64,000 bases of DNA. It comes from Vibrio lentus (lineage in GTDB: Bacteria; Pseudomonadota; Gammaproteobacteria; Enterobacterales; Vibrionaceae). The notes below the pieces were generated by a model. The model saw only the letters and a program-made list of their open reading frames with translations, had not been told where the DNA came from and searched no databases. Made by a program: the position numbers and the translations under genes. Below are positions 45,539-58,446 of the stretch, piece after piece (within the stretch, counting starts at the first letter, position 1; each line of letters begins with the position of its first letter). The DNA is taken from positions 1 to 64,000 of the forward strand of contig NZ_MCZK01000114.1 of NCBI RefSeq assembly GCF_002875945.1. Direction: 5' to 3'.

Positions 45539-46924
45539 TTACTTACGACGCCAAGTCGTGCCTTCTGGACCATCTTCCAGAACAATGCCCAACTCATTTA
45601 GCTTATCACGTGCAAGGTCGGCGTTAGCCCAATCCTTAGAAGCGCGAGAGTCATTACGTAGCTTAATAAGGCCTTCGATTTCTGCTACTTCGTCGTCATT
45701 ACCCGCAGCATCACCTTTAAGGAAAGCTTCTGGGTCTTGATGAAGAATACCAATGATGTCAGCAAGTTCACGCATCAATGCACCTAGAGCACTTGCTTTT
45801 TCAATGCTTTCAGTCTTGATACGGTTGATTTCACGAGCCATTTCGAACAGCACTGAATAAGCTTCAGGTGTATTGAAATCATCGTTCATTGCCGTAGAGA
45901 AACGAGTTACATACTCTTGACCACCAGCCGGAGCTGCTGTTAGGTCTAGGCCACGAAGTGACGTGTATAAACGCTCTAGCGACGCTCGAGCTTGGTTTAG
46001 GTTATCTTCACTGTAGTTCAATTGGCTACGGTAGTGACCAGACATTAGGAAGTAACGCACGGTTTCTGCATCGTAATGCTGAAGTACGTCGCGGATAGTG
46101 AAGAAGTTACCTAGTGACTTAGACATTTTTTCTCTGTCTACCATCACCATGCCGCTGTGCATCCAAGTGTTTACATAGTCAGTACCATGTGCACAGCAAG
46201 ATTGCGCGATTTCGTTCTCGTGGTGCGGGAACTGTAGATCTGAGCCACCACCGTGAATATCGAAGTGGTTACCTAGGATAGACGAGTTCATTGCTGAACA
46301 TTCAATGTGCCAACCTGGACGACCTGGACCCCATGGCGATTCCCACGTAGGCTCACCTGGCTTAGACATCTTCCAAAGAACGAAATCTAACGGGCTACGT
46401 TTTGCAGAATCAACATCAACACGAGCACCAGCTTGAAGCTGATCAAGGTCTTGCTTAGAAAGCTTACCGTATTCGTCGAATTTCTTAACTTCGAACATCA
46501 CGTCGCCGTTGCTTGCAACATAAGCAAAACCACGGTCAATCAGCTTTTGAACAAGCTCAATGATTTCAGTGATGAATTCTGTCGCACGAGGCTCAACATC
46601 TGGACGCTTCATGTTCAATGCATCGAAGTCTGCGTGCATTTCACCGATAAGACGCTCAGTCAGAGAATCACAAGATTCGCCGTTTTCGTTAGCACGCTTG
46701 ATAATTTTGTCATCGATATCCGTGATGTTACGAACGAAGTTCAGATCGTAACCAAGGTAACGAAGGTAGCGAGTTACTACGTCGAAAGAAACGAACGTAC
46801 GACCATGACCAATGTGACAGAGATCGTATATGGTTACCCCACAGACATACATGCCGACTTTGCCAGCTGTAATTGGTTTGAATTCCTCTTTCTGTCTTGT
46901 GAGCGTGTTATATATCTTCAGCAT
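45539..46924 (-). CDS. cysS: cysteinyl-tRNA synthetase
   Basis: A 461-residue class I aminoacyl-tRNA synthetase. The zinc ligand Cys is in [17 protein letters not shown] with HIGH as HIGH at about residues 37-40; the second Zn site is in WHIECSAM and [14 protein letters not shown] is intact (EKMSKSLGN). The C-terminal tRNA-binding domain ends TTWRRK. Length equals E. coli CysS. It is divergent from ppiB. Confidence 0.96.
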   Translation of the reverse strand: MLKIYNTLTRQKEEFKPITAGKVGMYVCGVTIYDLCHIGHGRTFVSFDVVTRYLRYLGYDLNFVRNITDIDDKIIKRANENGESCDSLTERLIGEMHADFDALNMKRPDVEPRATEFITEIIELVQKLIDRGFAYVASNGDVMFEVKKFDEYGKLSKQDLDQLQAGARVDVDSAKRSPLDFVLWKMSKPGEPTWESPWGPGRPGWHIECSAMNSSILGNHFDIHGGGSDLQFPHHENEIAQSCCAHGTDYVNTWMHSGMVMVDREKMSKSLGNFFTIRDVLQHYDAETVRYFLMSGHYRSQLNYSEDNLNQARASLERLYTSLRGLDLTAAPAGGQEYVTRFSTAMNDDFNTPEAYSVLFEMAREINRIKTESIEKASALGALMRELADIIGILHQDPEAFLKGDAAGNDDEVAEIEGLIKLRNDSRASKDWANADLARDKLNELGIVLEDGPEGTTWRRK

Positions 46925-47012
46925 GATCTCTATCTATTTTATGGATTAATCAAAAATAAGCTCGCAGTATAACAAGTCATACCTTAATAGGTAATCCCCA
47001 AAAGCAGGAATT

Positions 47013-47174
47013 ATACCAATCACAGTAAGTAGATGGTCATAAATAGCGCAGAAAAAATGCTTGAGAACAAGGAAGAAATTTTCGATAAGTAGTTATTCTA
47101 CACTCAAAATTTCTAACGACGTTATCAAGTGTTTTAACAAGCTAGGATGACCAGTTACTTACGACGATTGGTAT
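47013..47174. mobile_element. MITE-like intergenic element, 162 bp
   Basis: Terminal inverted repeats of 28 bp, ATACCAATC-N3-GTAAGTA-N2-TGGTCAT at 47013-47040 and its complement at 47147-47174, five mismatches all at the N positions. Inside is a second inverted repeat GAAATTTT (47075-47082) / AAAATTTC (47106-47113). No reading frame. The nested palindromic structure resembles dispersed intergenic repeats I have seen in Vibrio genomes. It fills most of the 353-base cysS-ppiB gap. Confidence 0.75.
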
Positions 47175-47277
47175 TATCTCAAACATCTGAGTTAAGTGAA
47201 TGATTTGATGATTTGAAAGTCCGCCAACATGCGCTAGAATTCGAACTTCATATTAAAAAGACAGTAAGGTAACAATC

Positions 47278-47772
47278 ATGATCATCCTTCACACAAATTT
47301 TGGTGACATCAAAGTTCAACTTAACGAAGAAAAAGCACCAGAAACAAGCGCAAACTTCCTACAGTATTGCCGTGACGGTTTTTACGACAACACGCTATTC
47401 CACCGTGTTATCGATGGTTTCATGGTTCAAGGCGGCGGCATGACTTCTGGCCTTAAAGAAAAAACAACTCGCGCGACGATCAAGAACGAAGCAAACAACG
47501 GCCTTGCGAACAAAGTGGGCACACTAGCAATGGCTCGTACTATGGAACCGCATTCAGCGAGCTCTCAGTTCTTCATCAACGTTAACGACAACTCTTTCCT
47601 AAACTTCCGTAGCGAAAGCCTAGACGGTTGGGGCTACTGTGTATTCGCAGAAGTTGTTGAAGGCATGGACATCGTAAACAAGATCAAAGGTGTTAGCACT
47701 GGTTCTATGGGTATGCACCAAGATGTACCTCTAGAAGAAGTGATCATCACTGGTACTACAATCGAAGCTTAA
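47278..47772 (+). CDS. ppiB: peptidyl-prolyl cis-trans isomerase B (cyclophilin)
   Basis: A 164-residue cytosolic cyclophilin. [14 protein letters not shown] carries the catalytic Arg and the proline-pocket residues, [18 protein letters not shown] the Gln/Phe of the active site. No signal peptide, which identifies PpiB rather than PpiA. ATG has TAAGGTAACA upstream. It precedes lpxH, as in E. coli. Confidence 0.94.
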   Translation: MIILHTNFGDIKVQLNEEKAPETSANFLQYCRDGFYDNTLFHRVIDGFMVQGGGMTSGLKEKTTRATIKNEANNGLANKVGTLAMARTMEPHSASSQFFINVNDNSFLNFRSESLDGWGYCVFAEVVEGMDIVNKIKGVSTGSMGMHQDVPLEEVIITGTTIEA

Positions 47773-47826
47773 TTACTCGCTTTCGATTAGTATTAATAAC
47801 TGATAAGCCGATAAAATCAGGATATA

Positions 47827-47850
47827 GGGAGCGAATCGCTCCCTTTTTTT
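47827..47850 (+). terminator. terminator between ppiB and lpxH
   Basis: Stem GGGAGC (47827-47832) / GCTCCC (47838-47843) with loop GAATC and seven T. It ends only about 7 bases before the lpxH start codon. Confidence 0.82.
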
Positions 47851-47856
47851 AGACCT

Positions 47857-48591
47857 ATGAAAACATATTTTATATCAGATCTGCACCTTGCTCCGTCACG
47901 ACCAGACATCACCGACTGCTTCCTTACTTTCATGAAGAGCGAAGCGGTAGAAGCGGATGCGCTCTACGTATTAGGTGACCTTTTCGAATTCTGGATTGGT
48001 GACGACGACACAAGTGAATTCGCAACTTCTATTCGCCAAGCGTTTATTGATCTAGTGAAAACAGGCGTACCTTGTTACTTCACGCAAGGCAATCGTGATT
48101 TCCTTGTCGGCAAAAAATTTGCCAAACAAACGGGCGTGCAACTTCTAGACGAAGTATCGACAATCGATATCTACGGACAAAAAGCGGTCGTGTTGCATGG
48201 TGATACCCTATGCACCGAAGATGTAAAATACCTCGCCTTTCGCGAAAAAGTGCATCAACCATGGCTGCAATGGATCTTCAACAGAATTCCATTTTTCATC
48301 AAGAAGAAAATTGTCTCGAAGGTTCAATCTGATATCAAAGATGACAAGCAGACGAAATCTCTCGACATCATGGATGTGACACAACAAGAAGTCGAAGATG
48401 TGATGGAGCGAAACAACGTCGACCTGATGATCCACGGCCATACTCATCGCCCTGACATCCACACCTTCAATGCTAACAATTGCACTAAAACACGTATCGT
48501 ATTAGGTGATTGGTATACTCAAGGTTCAGTGTTGGTGTTCACTCCGCAAAGTTTTGACCTACAGAATCGAGAGTTTAGCAATAGCTTTTAA
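47857..48591 (+). CDS. lpxH: UDP-2,3-diacylglucosamine diphosphatase LpxH
   Basis: A 244-residue peripheral inner-membrane Mn-dependent hydrolase that makes lipid X in lipid A synthesis. Calcineurin-type metal motifs: FISDLHLAP (6-14), [28 protein letters not shown] and [11 protein letters not shown]. The essential gene has no Shine-Dalgarno sequence; the only G-rich bases upstream lie in the terminator hairpin, so initiation or the transcript start is unusual. Confidence 0.94.
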   Translation: MKTYFISDLHLAPSRPDITDCFLTFMKSEAVEADALYVLGDLFEFWIGDDDTSEFATSIRQAFIDLVKTGVPCYFTQGNRDFLVGKKFAKQTGVQLLDEVSTIDIYGQKAVVLHGDTLCTEDVKYLAFREKVHQPWLQWIFNRIPFFIKKKIVSKVQSDIKDDKQTKSLDIMDVTQQEVEDVMERNNVDLMIHGHTHRPDIHTFNANNCTKTRIVLGDWYTQGSVLVFTPQSFDLQNREFSNSF

Positions 48592-48714
48592 CATCCGTCT
48601 TAAACTTTCACTTTGATTATTATTATCGGTCAGAGTTTCTTAGATTGTGTGTGGTAATTTCCACTGAATTAGCTATTATCTCTCTATCAGAAATAAACCG
48701 AACACAGTACCAAG

Positions 48715-49932
48715 TTGAAATATTCATACGTAGCGCGTCAACCAATACTCGACACAGGCAAGAAAACCATAGGTTACGAGTTGCTATTCAGGGATGGTCC
48801 TAAGAACACTTTCCCTGAAGTAGAGCCGGAGCTCGCTACTAGTCGTTTGCTTTCCGACCACTTTTTATCAACTCACTATAATACGTTGGGTGATAAGCTT
48901 GGGTTCGTGAACTTTCCTTATGCAAGCCTGATTAACTTGGTCCCTACCCTGTTCCCAAAAGAAAGCCTTGTTGTTGAGGTTCTTGAAGACTGCGAACCAA
49001 CCGACGAATTACTTGAAGCAATCAAAACCATCTACGATGCGGGTTATACCATCGCACTGGATGACTTTGTACCGAGCAAAGCGTGGAAGCGCTTCTTACC
49101 GTACGTTTCAATTATCAAGTTTGATATCCGTTTGATCTCAATCGCGAAAGCTTCGATGTTCATGAACTCTCTCAAAGGGTTGGACATTAAGTTCCTCGCT
49201 GAAAAAGTCGAGACTTACGATGAATATCAAGAAGCAAACCAAGCAGGCTTCACTTACTTCCAAGGCTATTTCTTTAGTAAGCCGGAAATGATTCAAACTC
49301 GCGCGCTCAACCCTGCGTTTTTGACGATTGTTCAGTTGTTGAAAGAGATCGCTAACGACCCTATCGACTTCGGTGAAGTCGAACGTCTGATTACATTAGA
49401 CGTCACGCTGTCTTACAAGTTACTTGCCTATGTGAACTCCGCAGGCGGATCAGCAACAACCATCCGCTCATTTCGCCAAGCACTTATTTTCCTTGGCGAG
49501 CAAAAGCTACGCAAGTTCGTTTCACTTGTGGCGATTGCCTCCGCGAAAGAAGACAAGCCTGATTCACTCTATGGTTTAGCGGTATTACGTGCTCGTGAGT
49601 GTGAACTGTTAGTCGAGAAGATGAATGTGAAAGTGGAACCCGGACAAGCCTTTTTGACCGGTATGTTCTCACTGCTCGACTCACTGTTTGACCAACCGTT
49701 GAAACAAGTACTGGACTCAGTACCGATTGATGAAGAGATAAAACAAGCTCTAATACAACGTAAAGGCGTATTAGGTGCGATCTTAGCGATGGTTATCGCT
49801 TATGAACAAGCTCGATGGGATGAAGCAACGCGCATTCGTAAACTGCTCAAGTTAAGCGAAGCAGAGCTCGGACAAGCTTATGACGAAGCAACGACTTGGG
49901 CTCAAGAGCTCTTGTCCCCGGCATTGAAATAG
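48715..49932 (+). CDS. EAL-HDOD domain protein with degenerate EAL (YuxH-like)
   Basis: A 405-residue signalling protein. The N-terminal half is an EAL domain starting YVARQPILDTGKKTIGYELLFRDG; the catalytic EAL is changed to ELL, DDFG is DDFVPS, the usual metal-binding Asn site is lost, and only FQGYFFSKPE remains canonical. It is therefore probably not an active c-di-GMP phosphodiesterase. Residues about 200-390 are an HDOD domain (YKLLAYVNSA, FLGEQKLRKFVSLVA). Relatives influence motility in V. cholerae. The start is TTG 48715 with no good ribosome site; no other start keeps the domain intact. Confidence 0.88.
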   Translation: MKYSYVARQPILDTGKKTIGYELLFRDGPKNTFPEVEPELATSRLLSDHFLSTHYNTLGDKLGFVNFPYASLINLVPTLFPKESLVVEVLEDCEPTDELLEAIKTIYDAGYTIALDDFVPSKAWKRFLPYVSIIKFDIRLISIAKASMFMNSLKGLDIKFLAEKVETYDEYQEANQAGFTYFQGYFFSKPEMIQTRALNPAFLTIVQLLKEIANDPIDFGEVERLITLDVTLSYKLLAYVNSAGGSATTIRSFRQALIFLGEQKLRKFVSLVAIASAKEDKPDSLYGLAVLRARECELLVEKMNVKVEPGQAFLTGMFSLLDSLFDQPLKQVLDSVPIDEEIKQALIQRKGVLGAILAMVIAYEQARWDEATRIRKLLKLSEAELGQAYDEATTWAQELLSPALK

Positions 49933-50049
49933 TTCTCTTGAGACAACCTCCCCAATAGAAACTAAGCTTTGGCGAGCGATCATTTCTTGGTAAACTCCAC
50001 GCATTCATTTATGGCCTCTTAATAGAGGCCATTTTTACAGGATTTGACT

Positions 50050-50574
50050 ATGTCTTCATGCCCATGCGGTAGCAAAAATACTTACCAACAATGCTGCGAA
50101 TCAGCGCACCTTAACCACAGTGCCGTCGAAACGCCCGAGCAATTGATGCGCTCACGCTATTCTGCACATGTGCTTGGTTTGGTGGATTATGTGGTTGCTA
50201 CTTATCACCCAAGCTGTAATGCAGAATCGCAGAGAGAAGGCATTGCTGAATCTATCGATAGTGATTGGGCGGGCTTAGAAGTTATAGATACAGCAGCAGG
50301 CTCAGACGAAAACGAAGGCTTTGTTGAGTTTAAAGCTTACTTCAATGAAGACGGCGCACAATACTGCATGCAAGAGCGCTCACGTTTCGTGCGTGAAGGA
50401 GGTCTTTGGTACTACATTGATGGCACCTTCCCCGCTCAAGAAAACGAGCAAGAAGAAGCTACACAACCAGAAATTGATCCTCGCTTAAATCAAACCGTTG
50501 AAAGCTTTAAGATAGGCCGTAACGACCCGTGTATATGTGGCAGTGGTAAGAAATATAAAAAGTGCTGCGGGTAA
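50050..50574 (+). CDS. YchJ family protein (UPF0225) with two SEC-C motifs
   Basis: A 174-residue protein. The N-terminus [15 protein letters not shown] and C-terminus [17 protein letters not shown] are zinc-binding SEC-C motifs; the middle is the YchJ NTF2-like domain ([24 protein letters not shown]). Function unknown. ATG 50050 follows AGGATTTGACT, so the TTG at 50044 is less likely. Other proteins with SEC-C tails, such as SecA, use them to bind partners. Confidence 0.9.
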   Translation: MSSCPCGSKNTYQQCCESAHLNHSAVETPEQLMRSRYSAHVLGLVDYVVATYHPSCNAESQREGIAESIDSDWAGLEVIDTAAGSDENEGFVEFKAYFNEDGAQYCMQERSRFVREGGLWYYIDGTFPAQENEQEEATQPEIDPRLNQTVESFKIGRNDPCICGSGKKYKKCCG

Positions 50575-50684
50575 CTCGTACATCTAGGAAGTCAGATTAA
50601 GAGAAGAGACTCCTGATGTCGCATAGGATCCTCGGAATGACGAGGCCTAAAGATGAAGAAATGTACTCAAGAATTGAACGCTAA

Positions 50685-50720
50685 AAAAGCCCCGTAAACA
50701 TGTTTGTTTACGGGGCTTTT
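50685..50720. terminator. bidirectional terminator between the YchJ gene and hisIE
   Basis: 15-bp stem AAAAGCCCCGTAAAC (50685-50699) / GTTTACGGGGCTTTT (50706-50720) with a 6-base loop. It ends the his operon on the minus strand and the YchJ gene on the plus strand. Confidence 0.88.
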
Positions 50721-50758
50721 GTTTATCTTTTGCGTGGTTCTATTAATCTAAAAAGGGC

Positions 50759-51405
50759 TTACTTATGGCGCTCTTTTAGTTTATTCACCACGTCGTTCAT
50801 CGATAAACCTTGGTCTTGAAGAAGAACCATCAAGTGGTAAATCAAATCCGCGGATTCACACACTAACTCCGCCTTATCGCCCGACGTCGCCGCAAGCGCG
50901 ACTTCAACGCCTTCTTCGCCCACTTTTTGCGAAATACGCTTGGTGCCACGGGCATATAGACTGGCAGTATAAGAAGACTCAGGGTCTGCGTCCTTGCGGG
51001 CAGCCAATAGCTGCTCAAGCTGATGAAGCCACACCATCTGAGACTCTTGTTGTTTGTCTCCATCCCAGCACGTTGTTGTACCTGTGTGACACGTTGGGCC
51101 AATGGGGTTAACCTTAACCAACAAGGTATCATTGTCACAATCCAAGGCGATGTTTTGCAGTTGCAAGACGTTGCCCGACGTTTCACCTTTCGTCCAAAGA
51201 CGCTCTTTTGTGCGAGAGAAAAACGTCACGTGACCCGTTTCACCGGTTTTTTCAAGTGCTGCTGGGTTCATGTATCCCATCATCAACACTTGGCTCGATT
51301 GGTAATCTTGAACAATAGCAGGCACTAGGCCATCTACTTTTTCCCAATTGATACGCTCTGATAATGCGCCTACTTCTGTTTTTGATAAGCTTACGGGTTC
51401 AAAAC

Positions 51406-51409
<4 letters not shown>
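50759..51409 (-). CDS. hisI: bifunctional phosphoribosyl-AMP cyclohydrolase / phosphoribosyl-ATP pyrophosphatase HisIE
   Basis: A 216-residue fusion catalysing steps 2 and 3 of histidine synthesis. Residues about 1-115 are the cyclohydrolase with metal ligands in DCDNDT and CHTGTTTCW; about 120-216 are the pyrophosphatase with the helical motif [29 protein letters not shown]. It is the last gene of the operon and overlaps hisF by 4 nt. Confidence 0.95.
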
Positions 51410-52898
<1,489 letters not shown>

Positions 52899-52941
52899 TT
52901 ACATTCCTTATATGGCAACGTTGGCCGCTGCCTAATCCTTA

Positions 52942-53556
52942 TTACAATTCCAAGAAGTTCTGAATCAGCTTAGAGCCTGCTTTTGAAGAACGCTCTGGGT
53001 GGAACTGAACACCATAATAATTGCCACTTTGCACTGCTGCTGTGAACGGATTGCCATAATCACATTGTGCGATGGTGTAGTCACCCACTGGCATTGCGAA
53101 GCTGTGGACAAAATAGAAGTACTCGCCTTCTTCGATGTCTTTGAATAGCGGGTGGTTAGGTGTCGCGGTAACTGTGTTCCAACCCATGTGTGGTAGCGGT
53201 AAATCACCTGTTTCAAGTAAACGAACTTCACCATCACACAAGCCTAGACATTCAACTAATGCGTCAGCCTTTTGGCCTTTCTCTTGAGACAGTTTGCCTA
53301 ACAGCTGCATACCTAAACAAATACCCAGCAGAGGCTTCTCTACTTGTTTCACAAGAGAAACAAGGTCGCGCTCTTGCAAGTTCTTCATTGCCTCACTCGC
53401 CGTGCCTACACCGGGTAGGAATAGCTTGTCGGCAGCAAGAACCACTTCTGGCTCTTTTGAAATTTCAACAGCATAGCCCAAACGTTCAATGGCAAATTTC
53501 ACCGAAGAAACGTTGGCACAACCAGTATCAATAATGACGACTTTTTGATCTTTCAT
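52942..53556 (-). CDS. hisH: imidazole glycerol phosphate synthase, glutaminase subunit HisH
   Basis: A 204-residue class I glutamine amidotransferase. The nucleophile Cys is in [11 protein letters not shown]; the His/Glu of the triad are in [14 protein letters not shown] 53556 ([20 protein letters not shown]) with AAGGA upstream is chosen; the 44-codon longer frame would overlap hisB. It feeds ammonia to HisF. Confidence 0.95.
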   Translation of the reverse strand: MKDQKVVIIDTGCANVSSVKFAIERLGYAVEISKEPEVVLAADKLFLPGVGTASEAMKNLQERDLVSLVKQVEKPLLGICLGMQLLGKLSQEKGQKADALVECLGLCDGEVRLLETGDLPLPHMGWNTVTATPNHPLFKDIEEGEYFYFVHSFAMPVGDYTIAQCDYGNPFTAAVQSGNYYGVQFHPERSSKAGSKLIQNFLEL

Positions 53557-53581
53557 TGTTTTTTCCTTGCTAACGTTAGCC

Positions 53582-54670
53582 TTACAGGACGCCTTTGCTG
53601 CTTGGTAACTCGTTACCTTCAACTTTGATTGCTTGGCGAAGAGTACGACCAAACGCTTTAAACAGGCTCTCAATGATGTGGTGATCATTATTGCCAGCAG
53701 AAGAAAGGTGTAGCGTACAAGCCAGTGTGTCGGTTAGAGAACGGAAGAAGTGAACCACCATCTCAGTTGAAAGATCACCCACTTGCTCACGGCTGAACTT
53801 AGCATCGAACTTCAGGTATGGGCGACCAGAAAGGTCTAGCGCACACTGAGCTAAACACTCGTCCATTGGCAGGCTGAAACCAAAGCGGCCAATGCCACGT
53901 TTGTCGCCTAGCGCATCTTTCAATGCTTGGCCTAGCGCAAGCGCCGTGTCTTCTACTGTGTGGTGGTCATCAATGTGTAGATCGCCTTTCACAGTCAGGT
54001 TCATTTGGAAACCGCCGTGTGTCGCGATTTGATCAAGCATGTGATCGAAGAAACCCATGCCAGTATCGATCTTGTTACCACCGGTTTCATCAAGGTTTAC
54101 GGCTACCTTGATGTCGGTTTCTTTGGTCGTACGAACCACTTCTGCTACACGAGCATTAACCGTTAGATCTTTAACGATCTGTGGCCAGTTGAGTGTGCCT
54201 TCCGTTTGCGCATCTGGTCCGTATTGGATACCACGAATTGCCATGTTCTCAGCAAGTTGAAGATCCGTCATTCGGTCGCCAATTACGACTGACTTTTGGA
54301 AGTCGACTTTACCGCCTTGAAGGTATTCTTTAACCATACCTAGCTTTGGCTTACGGCAAGAACAGTTGTCTTCATCAAAGTGAGGGCAGATTAGAACATC
54401 ATCAAACTTAACGCCCTGAGATTCAAAGAACTCCATCATCATATTGTGCGGAGCATCGAACTCTTCTTGTGGGTAGCTATCGGTGCCTAAACCATCTTGG
54501 TTAGTAACCATGACTAAACTGTAACCAGCATCTTGCAGTGCAAGTAGGCTAGGAATCACTAACGGTTCGAATTTTAGTTTGTCTAAACGGTCTACTTGAA
54601 AGTCGACTGGCGGCTCAACAATTAAGGTGCCATCACGGTCTATAAAAAGTATTTTCTGTTGTTTACTCAC
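53582..54670 (-). CDS. hisB: bifunctional histidinol-phosphatase / IGP dehydratase HisB
   Basis: A 362-residue fusion. The N-terminal HAD phosphatase (about 1-166) has FIDRDGTLI as nucleophile motif and a zinc loop [15 protein letters not shown]; the C-terminal dehydratase (about 167-362) has the metal sites [24 protein letters not shown] and [14 protein letters not shown]. It catalyses steps 7 and 9. It is separated from hisC by 131 nt, the only large gap in the operon. Confidence 0.96.
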   Translation of the reverse strand: MSKQQKILFIDRDGTLIVEPPVDFQVDRLDKLKFEPLVIPSLLALQDAGYSLVMVTNQDGLGTDSYPQEEFDAPHNMMMEFFESQGVKFDDVLICPHFDEDNCSCRKPKLGMVKEYLQGGKVDFQKSVVIGDRMTDLQLAENMAIRGIQYGPDAQTEGTLNWPQIVKDLTVNARVAEVVRTTKETDIKVAVNLDETGGNKIDTGMGFFDHMLDQIATHGGFQMNLTVKGDLHIDDHHTVEDTALALGQALKDALGDKRGIGRFGFSLPMDECLAQCALDLSGRPYLKFDAKFSREQVGDLSTEMVVHFFRSLTDTLACTLHLSSAGNNDHHIIESLFKAFGRTLRQAIKVEGNELPSSKGVL

Positions 54671-54738
54671 TTGAACTTCCTTTTAATTTTAAATCTGGTG
54701 GCCTAGCTAAAATCAAACGCTAACCCAAATAATGGTTT

Positions 54739-54780
54739 CATTTGTCAGTCGGTTATTAATCAACTCAAGACTGACAAATG
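54739..54780 (-). repeat. 12-bp perfect inverted repeat between hisC and hisB
   Basis: CATTTGTCAGTC (54739-54750) and GACTGACAAATG (54769-54780) with an 18-base loop. There is no U run, so it is not a standard terminator. It could stabilise, process or attenuate the his transcript. Confidence 0.85.
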
Positions 54781-54801
54781 TTATTACTGATAAGCCGTTC
54801 G

Positions 54802-55845
<1,044 letters not shown>

Positions 55846-55851
55846 CTACCC

Positions 55852-57165
55852 TTATTTCGCTTTATTTAGCTGTTCAAATCGATTTAATTTTTCAACTCGG
55901 ATGGTCACCGCACGTTTGTGCGCGTCCAAACCTTCGGCTTCCGCCATTGTTACTACTGTTGGCGCTAGGCCTTTTAAGCCATCCGCTGTTAACTCTTGTA
56001 CTGTCATACGCTTAGAGAAATCAGCCAAACCTAGGCTTGAATAGGTTTTGGTATAGCCGTAAGTCGGTAATACGTGGTTTGTACCGGAAGCGTAATCACC
56101 CGCAGACTCTGGAGACCAATCACCAAGGAAAATTGAACCCGCATTATCTAGCAATGGCAGCAGTTCGCGTGGGTTCTTGGTTTGAACAATCAAGTGTTCA
56201 GGACCGTAGAAATTCGAAATCGCAATGGCTTGAGTGATCGATTCTGCAATGATGATTAGGCTTGAAGCTAATGCTTGCTGAGCAATCGTAGCGCGAGACA
56301 GTTCTTTCAACTGCTTTTGCACGGCTTCGGTTACTTGGTCCGCCACAATTGGAGATGGCGTTACCAGTACCACTTGTGAATCAGGACTATGCTCGGCTTG
56401 GCTTAGTAAATCTGCCGCAATGAAATCCGCGTCTGCGGTTTCATCAGCAATCACCAACACTTCAGACGGACCAGCGGGCATATCAATCGCCGCGCCGCGG
56501 AAGTCATTACTTACTTGGCGTTTAGCTTCGGTCACGTAAGCGTTACCTGGGCCAAAGATTTTATCGACCTTTGCAACACTCTCTGTACCGTAAGCCATTG
56601 CTGCAACCGCTTGACCACCGCCTACATTGTAAACCTCATCGATTTTACAAAGCTTAGCGACATACAAGATTTCATCGGCAATTGGCGGAGGCGAACAAAG
56701 CACAACCTTACGACAACCAGCAATCTGAGCAGGAACACCCAACATAAGAACCGTTGATGGAAGTGGTGCGCTGCCGCCAGGGATGTACAAACCCACCGTA
56801 TTAATAGCACGAGTCACTTGCTCACAAACTACACCAGGTTGAGTTTCAACCTTAATTGGTTGAGGTTTTTGAGCTTCGTGGAACTTAGCAATATTACGAT
56901 AAGCTTGCTCAAGCGCTTGCTTCATCTCTGGTGTTAAACGCGCGCAGGCTTCTTCGATCTCTTCAGAACGTACTCGAATCGATTCAGGTGTCACACCATC
57001 AAACTTTTCGGTCAGTTCTTTGAGCGCTGCATCGCCTTCATTTCTTACTTTTGCAATTACACCAGACACAGTCGCTGTGATATTCGCACCTTCAGCAATC
57101 GCTGGGCGCTCTAATACTGAGTCTTGCTGTGATTCACTTAATGATTGCCAAACAACGGTTCTCAT
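55852..57165 (-). CDS. hisD: histidinol dehydrogenase HisD
   Basis: A 437-residue zinc enzyme that oxidises histidinol to histidine in two NAD steps. [28 protein letters not shown] and [14 protein letters not shown] are family signatures; the zinc/catalytic His residues are in QAEHSPDSQ and GPEHL. It starts 5 nt after hisG. Confidence 0.96.
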   Translation of the reverse strand: MRTVVWQSLSESQQDSVLERPAIAEGANITATVSGVIAKVRNEGDAALKELTEKFDGVTPESIRVRSEEIEEACARLTPEMKQALEQAYRNIAKFHEAQKPQPIKVETQPGVVCEQVTRAINTVGLYIPGGSAPLPSTVLMLGVPAQIAGCRKVVLCSPPPIADEILYVAKLCKIDEVYNVGGGQAVAAMAYGTESVAKVDKIFGPGNAYVTEAKRQVSNDFRGAAIDMPAGPSEVLVIADETADADFIAADLLSQAEHSPDSQVVLVTPSPIVADQVTEAVQKQLKELSRATIAQQALASSLIIIAESITQAIAISNFYGPEHLIVQTKNPRELLPLLDNAGSIFLGDWSPESAGDYASGTNHVLPTYGYTKTYSSLGLADFSKRMTVQELTADGLKGLAPTVVTMAEAEGLDAHKRAVTIRVEKLNRFEQLNKAK

Positions 57166-57170
57166 AGCAG

Positions 57171-58067
57171 TTACCCCATCATTTTTTCGATTGGTAGTAC
57201 TAGGATTGAGCTTGCACCCAACTCTTTCAATTGTTCCATTGTTTCCCAGAACAAGTTCTCTGTACTTACTAGGTGAACGGCAACTTTGTCTTTGTCTGTT
57301 GATAGAGGAAGAACCGTTGGATCTTCAGCGCCAGGCAGTAGTGCTTTGATTTGCTCTAGCTGAGAAGTTGGAGCGTGAAGCATGATGTACTTCGACTCTT
57401 TCGCTTGTTGAACACCCTGCATACGAGTCAGTAGTTTCTCAATCAATGCAGTTTTGTCAGCGTCGAACTCACCCACACGTTGAATCAGTGTTGCTTTAGA
57501 TTGGAAGATAGCTTCTGCTTCTTTTAGGCCGTTTGCTTCTAGCGTCGCACCCGTAGAAACTAAATCGGCGATAGCGTCTGCGAGGCCTGCGCGAGGAGCC
57601 ACTTCAACCGAGCCTGTTAGCATACAAGTGCTGAATTCAACACCCTGCTCGTCCATGTAGGCTTTTAGTAGTTGTGGGTAAGTGGTCGCAATACGTTTGC
57701 CCGCTAGATCTTGAGGGCCGTTGTATTCTTCGTCTTTGTTGATAGCGATAGAAAGGCGGCAACCACCGAAGTCTAAGCGACGTAGTGTGCGGAACTCTGA
57801 AGGCTCTTTAAGAGCAACACGGTCTAGGCGAACTTCTTCCAGTTCATTTTCACCGATGAAACCAAGGTCAACCACACCATCCATGATAAGACCTGGGATG
57901 TCATCGTCACGAACTAGTAACAAGTCGATTGGCATATTTAGTGAATGAACAACTAGGCGCTCACCCATGATGTTAAATTTAACACCACATTTTTTAAGTA
58001 GATCTTGGCACTCTTTACTTAAGCGACCTTTCTTTTGAATTGCGATTCTTAGGCGTTGTGTCTGCAT
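57171..58067 (-). CDS. hisG: ATP phosphoribosyltransferase HisG
   Basis: A 298-residue long-form enzyme, the first and feedback-inhibited step of histidine synthesis. [20 protein letters not shown] begins the catalytic domain, [14 protein letters not shown] binds PRPP, and the C-terminal about 75 residues form the histidine-binding ACT-like domain. ATG 58067 with CAGGGA seven nt upstream is preferred to 58085 and matches the E. coli length (299). Confidence 0.95.
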   Translation of the reverse strand: MQTQRLRIAIQKKGRLSKECQDLLKKCGVKFNIMGERLVVHSLNMPIDLLLVRDDDIPGLIMDGVVDLGFIGENELEEVRLDRVALKEPSEFRTLRRLDFGGCRLSIAINKDEEYNGPQDLAGKRIATTYPQLLKAYMDEQGVEFSTCMLTGSVEVAPRAGLADAIADLVSTGATLEANGLKEAEAIFQSKATLIQRVGEFDADKTALIEKLLTRMQGVQQAKESKYIMLHAPTSQLEQIKALLPGAEDPTVLPLSTDKDKVAVHLVSTENLFWETMEQLKELGASSILVLPIEKMMG

Positions 58068-58124
58068 TGCTGTATCCCTGTGCAAATATTTGAATTTATT
58101 GATTATTTAAAAGCGTTAAAACTA

Positions 58125-58210
58125 AAAAACCCCCGGAAGACTTTGTCGTCCCGAGGGTTTAAATCTAAATTCTTTGACTTAACCTCCGGGAGAATTCTTG
58201 CTCCCGGGTA
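58125..58210 (-). promoter_or_regulatory. his operon attenuator
   Basis: In the minus-strand leader RNA, a GC-rich hairpin pairing 58129-58140 with 58145-58158 and followed by a T run (58125-58130) is the terminator. Upstream, CTCCCGG (58201-58207) pairs with CCGGGAG (58186-58192) as the competing hairpin. With the His-rich leader peptide just before, this is a classic translation-coupled attenuator. Confidence 0.88.
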
Positions 58211-58231
58211 TACGTAAATCTCCCCGAAAGA

Positions 58232-58279
58232 CTAGATAGGGTGATGATGGTGATGAATGTTCATTACTAGTTTACGCAT
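58232..58279 (-). CDS. hisL: his operon leader peptide
   Basis: A 15-residue peptide MRKLVMNIHHHHHPI with five consecutive His codons, ending TAG 58232-58234. An internal ATG at 58264 would give a 10-residue version. AAGAG lies 9 nt upstream of the first ATG. Ribosome stalling at the His codons would prevent the terminator hairpin from forming when charged tRNA-His is short. Confidence 0.9.
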   Translation of the reverse strand: MRKLVMNIHHHHHPI

Positions 58280-58400
58280 ACTTATCAGCTCTTAGGTTGT
58301 TTGCTGTCTTGTCTCCACACTAACTAAGGTCACATCCTTTTTCAACCATTTATTCGAACTTTTTTCACGAAATTTAAAATTAAATTAACAGGCACAAAAA

Positions 58401-58420
58401 AGGGAGGCTAATGCCTCCCT
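58401..58420 (-). terminator. terminator of the NhaC-family gene
   Basis: Stem AGGGAGGC (58401-58408) / GCCTCCCT (58413-58420), loop TAAT; the A run before it gives a U tail on the minus strand. Confidence 0.82.
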
Positions 58421-58446
58421 GATACTTTACTGATTAGCTTTCAATT

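Noticed and set aside
46433-46972. 179-codon plus-strand frame across the 5' end of cysS
   Set aside because: Antisense shadow of cysS with no recognisable domain.
50609-50650. Short CCTCG/CGAGG hairpin with TCGGAATGACGAGG after the YchJ gene
   Set aside because: Looks like a fragment of a dispersed intergenic repeat, but too short to define from one copy.
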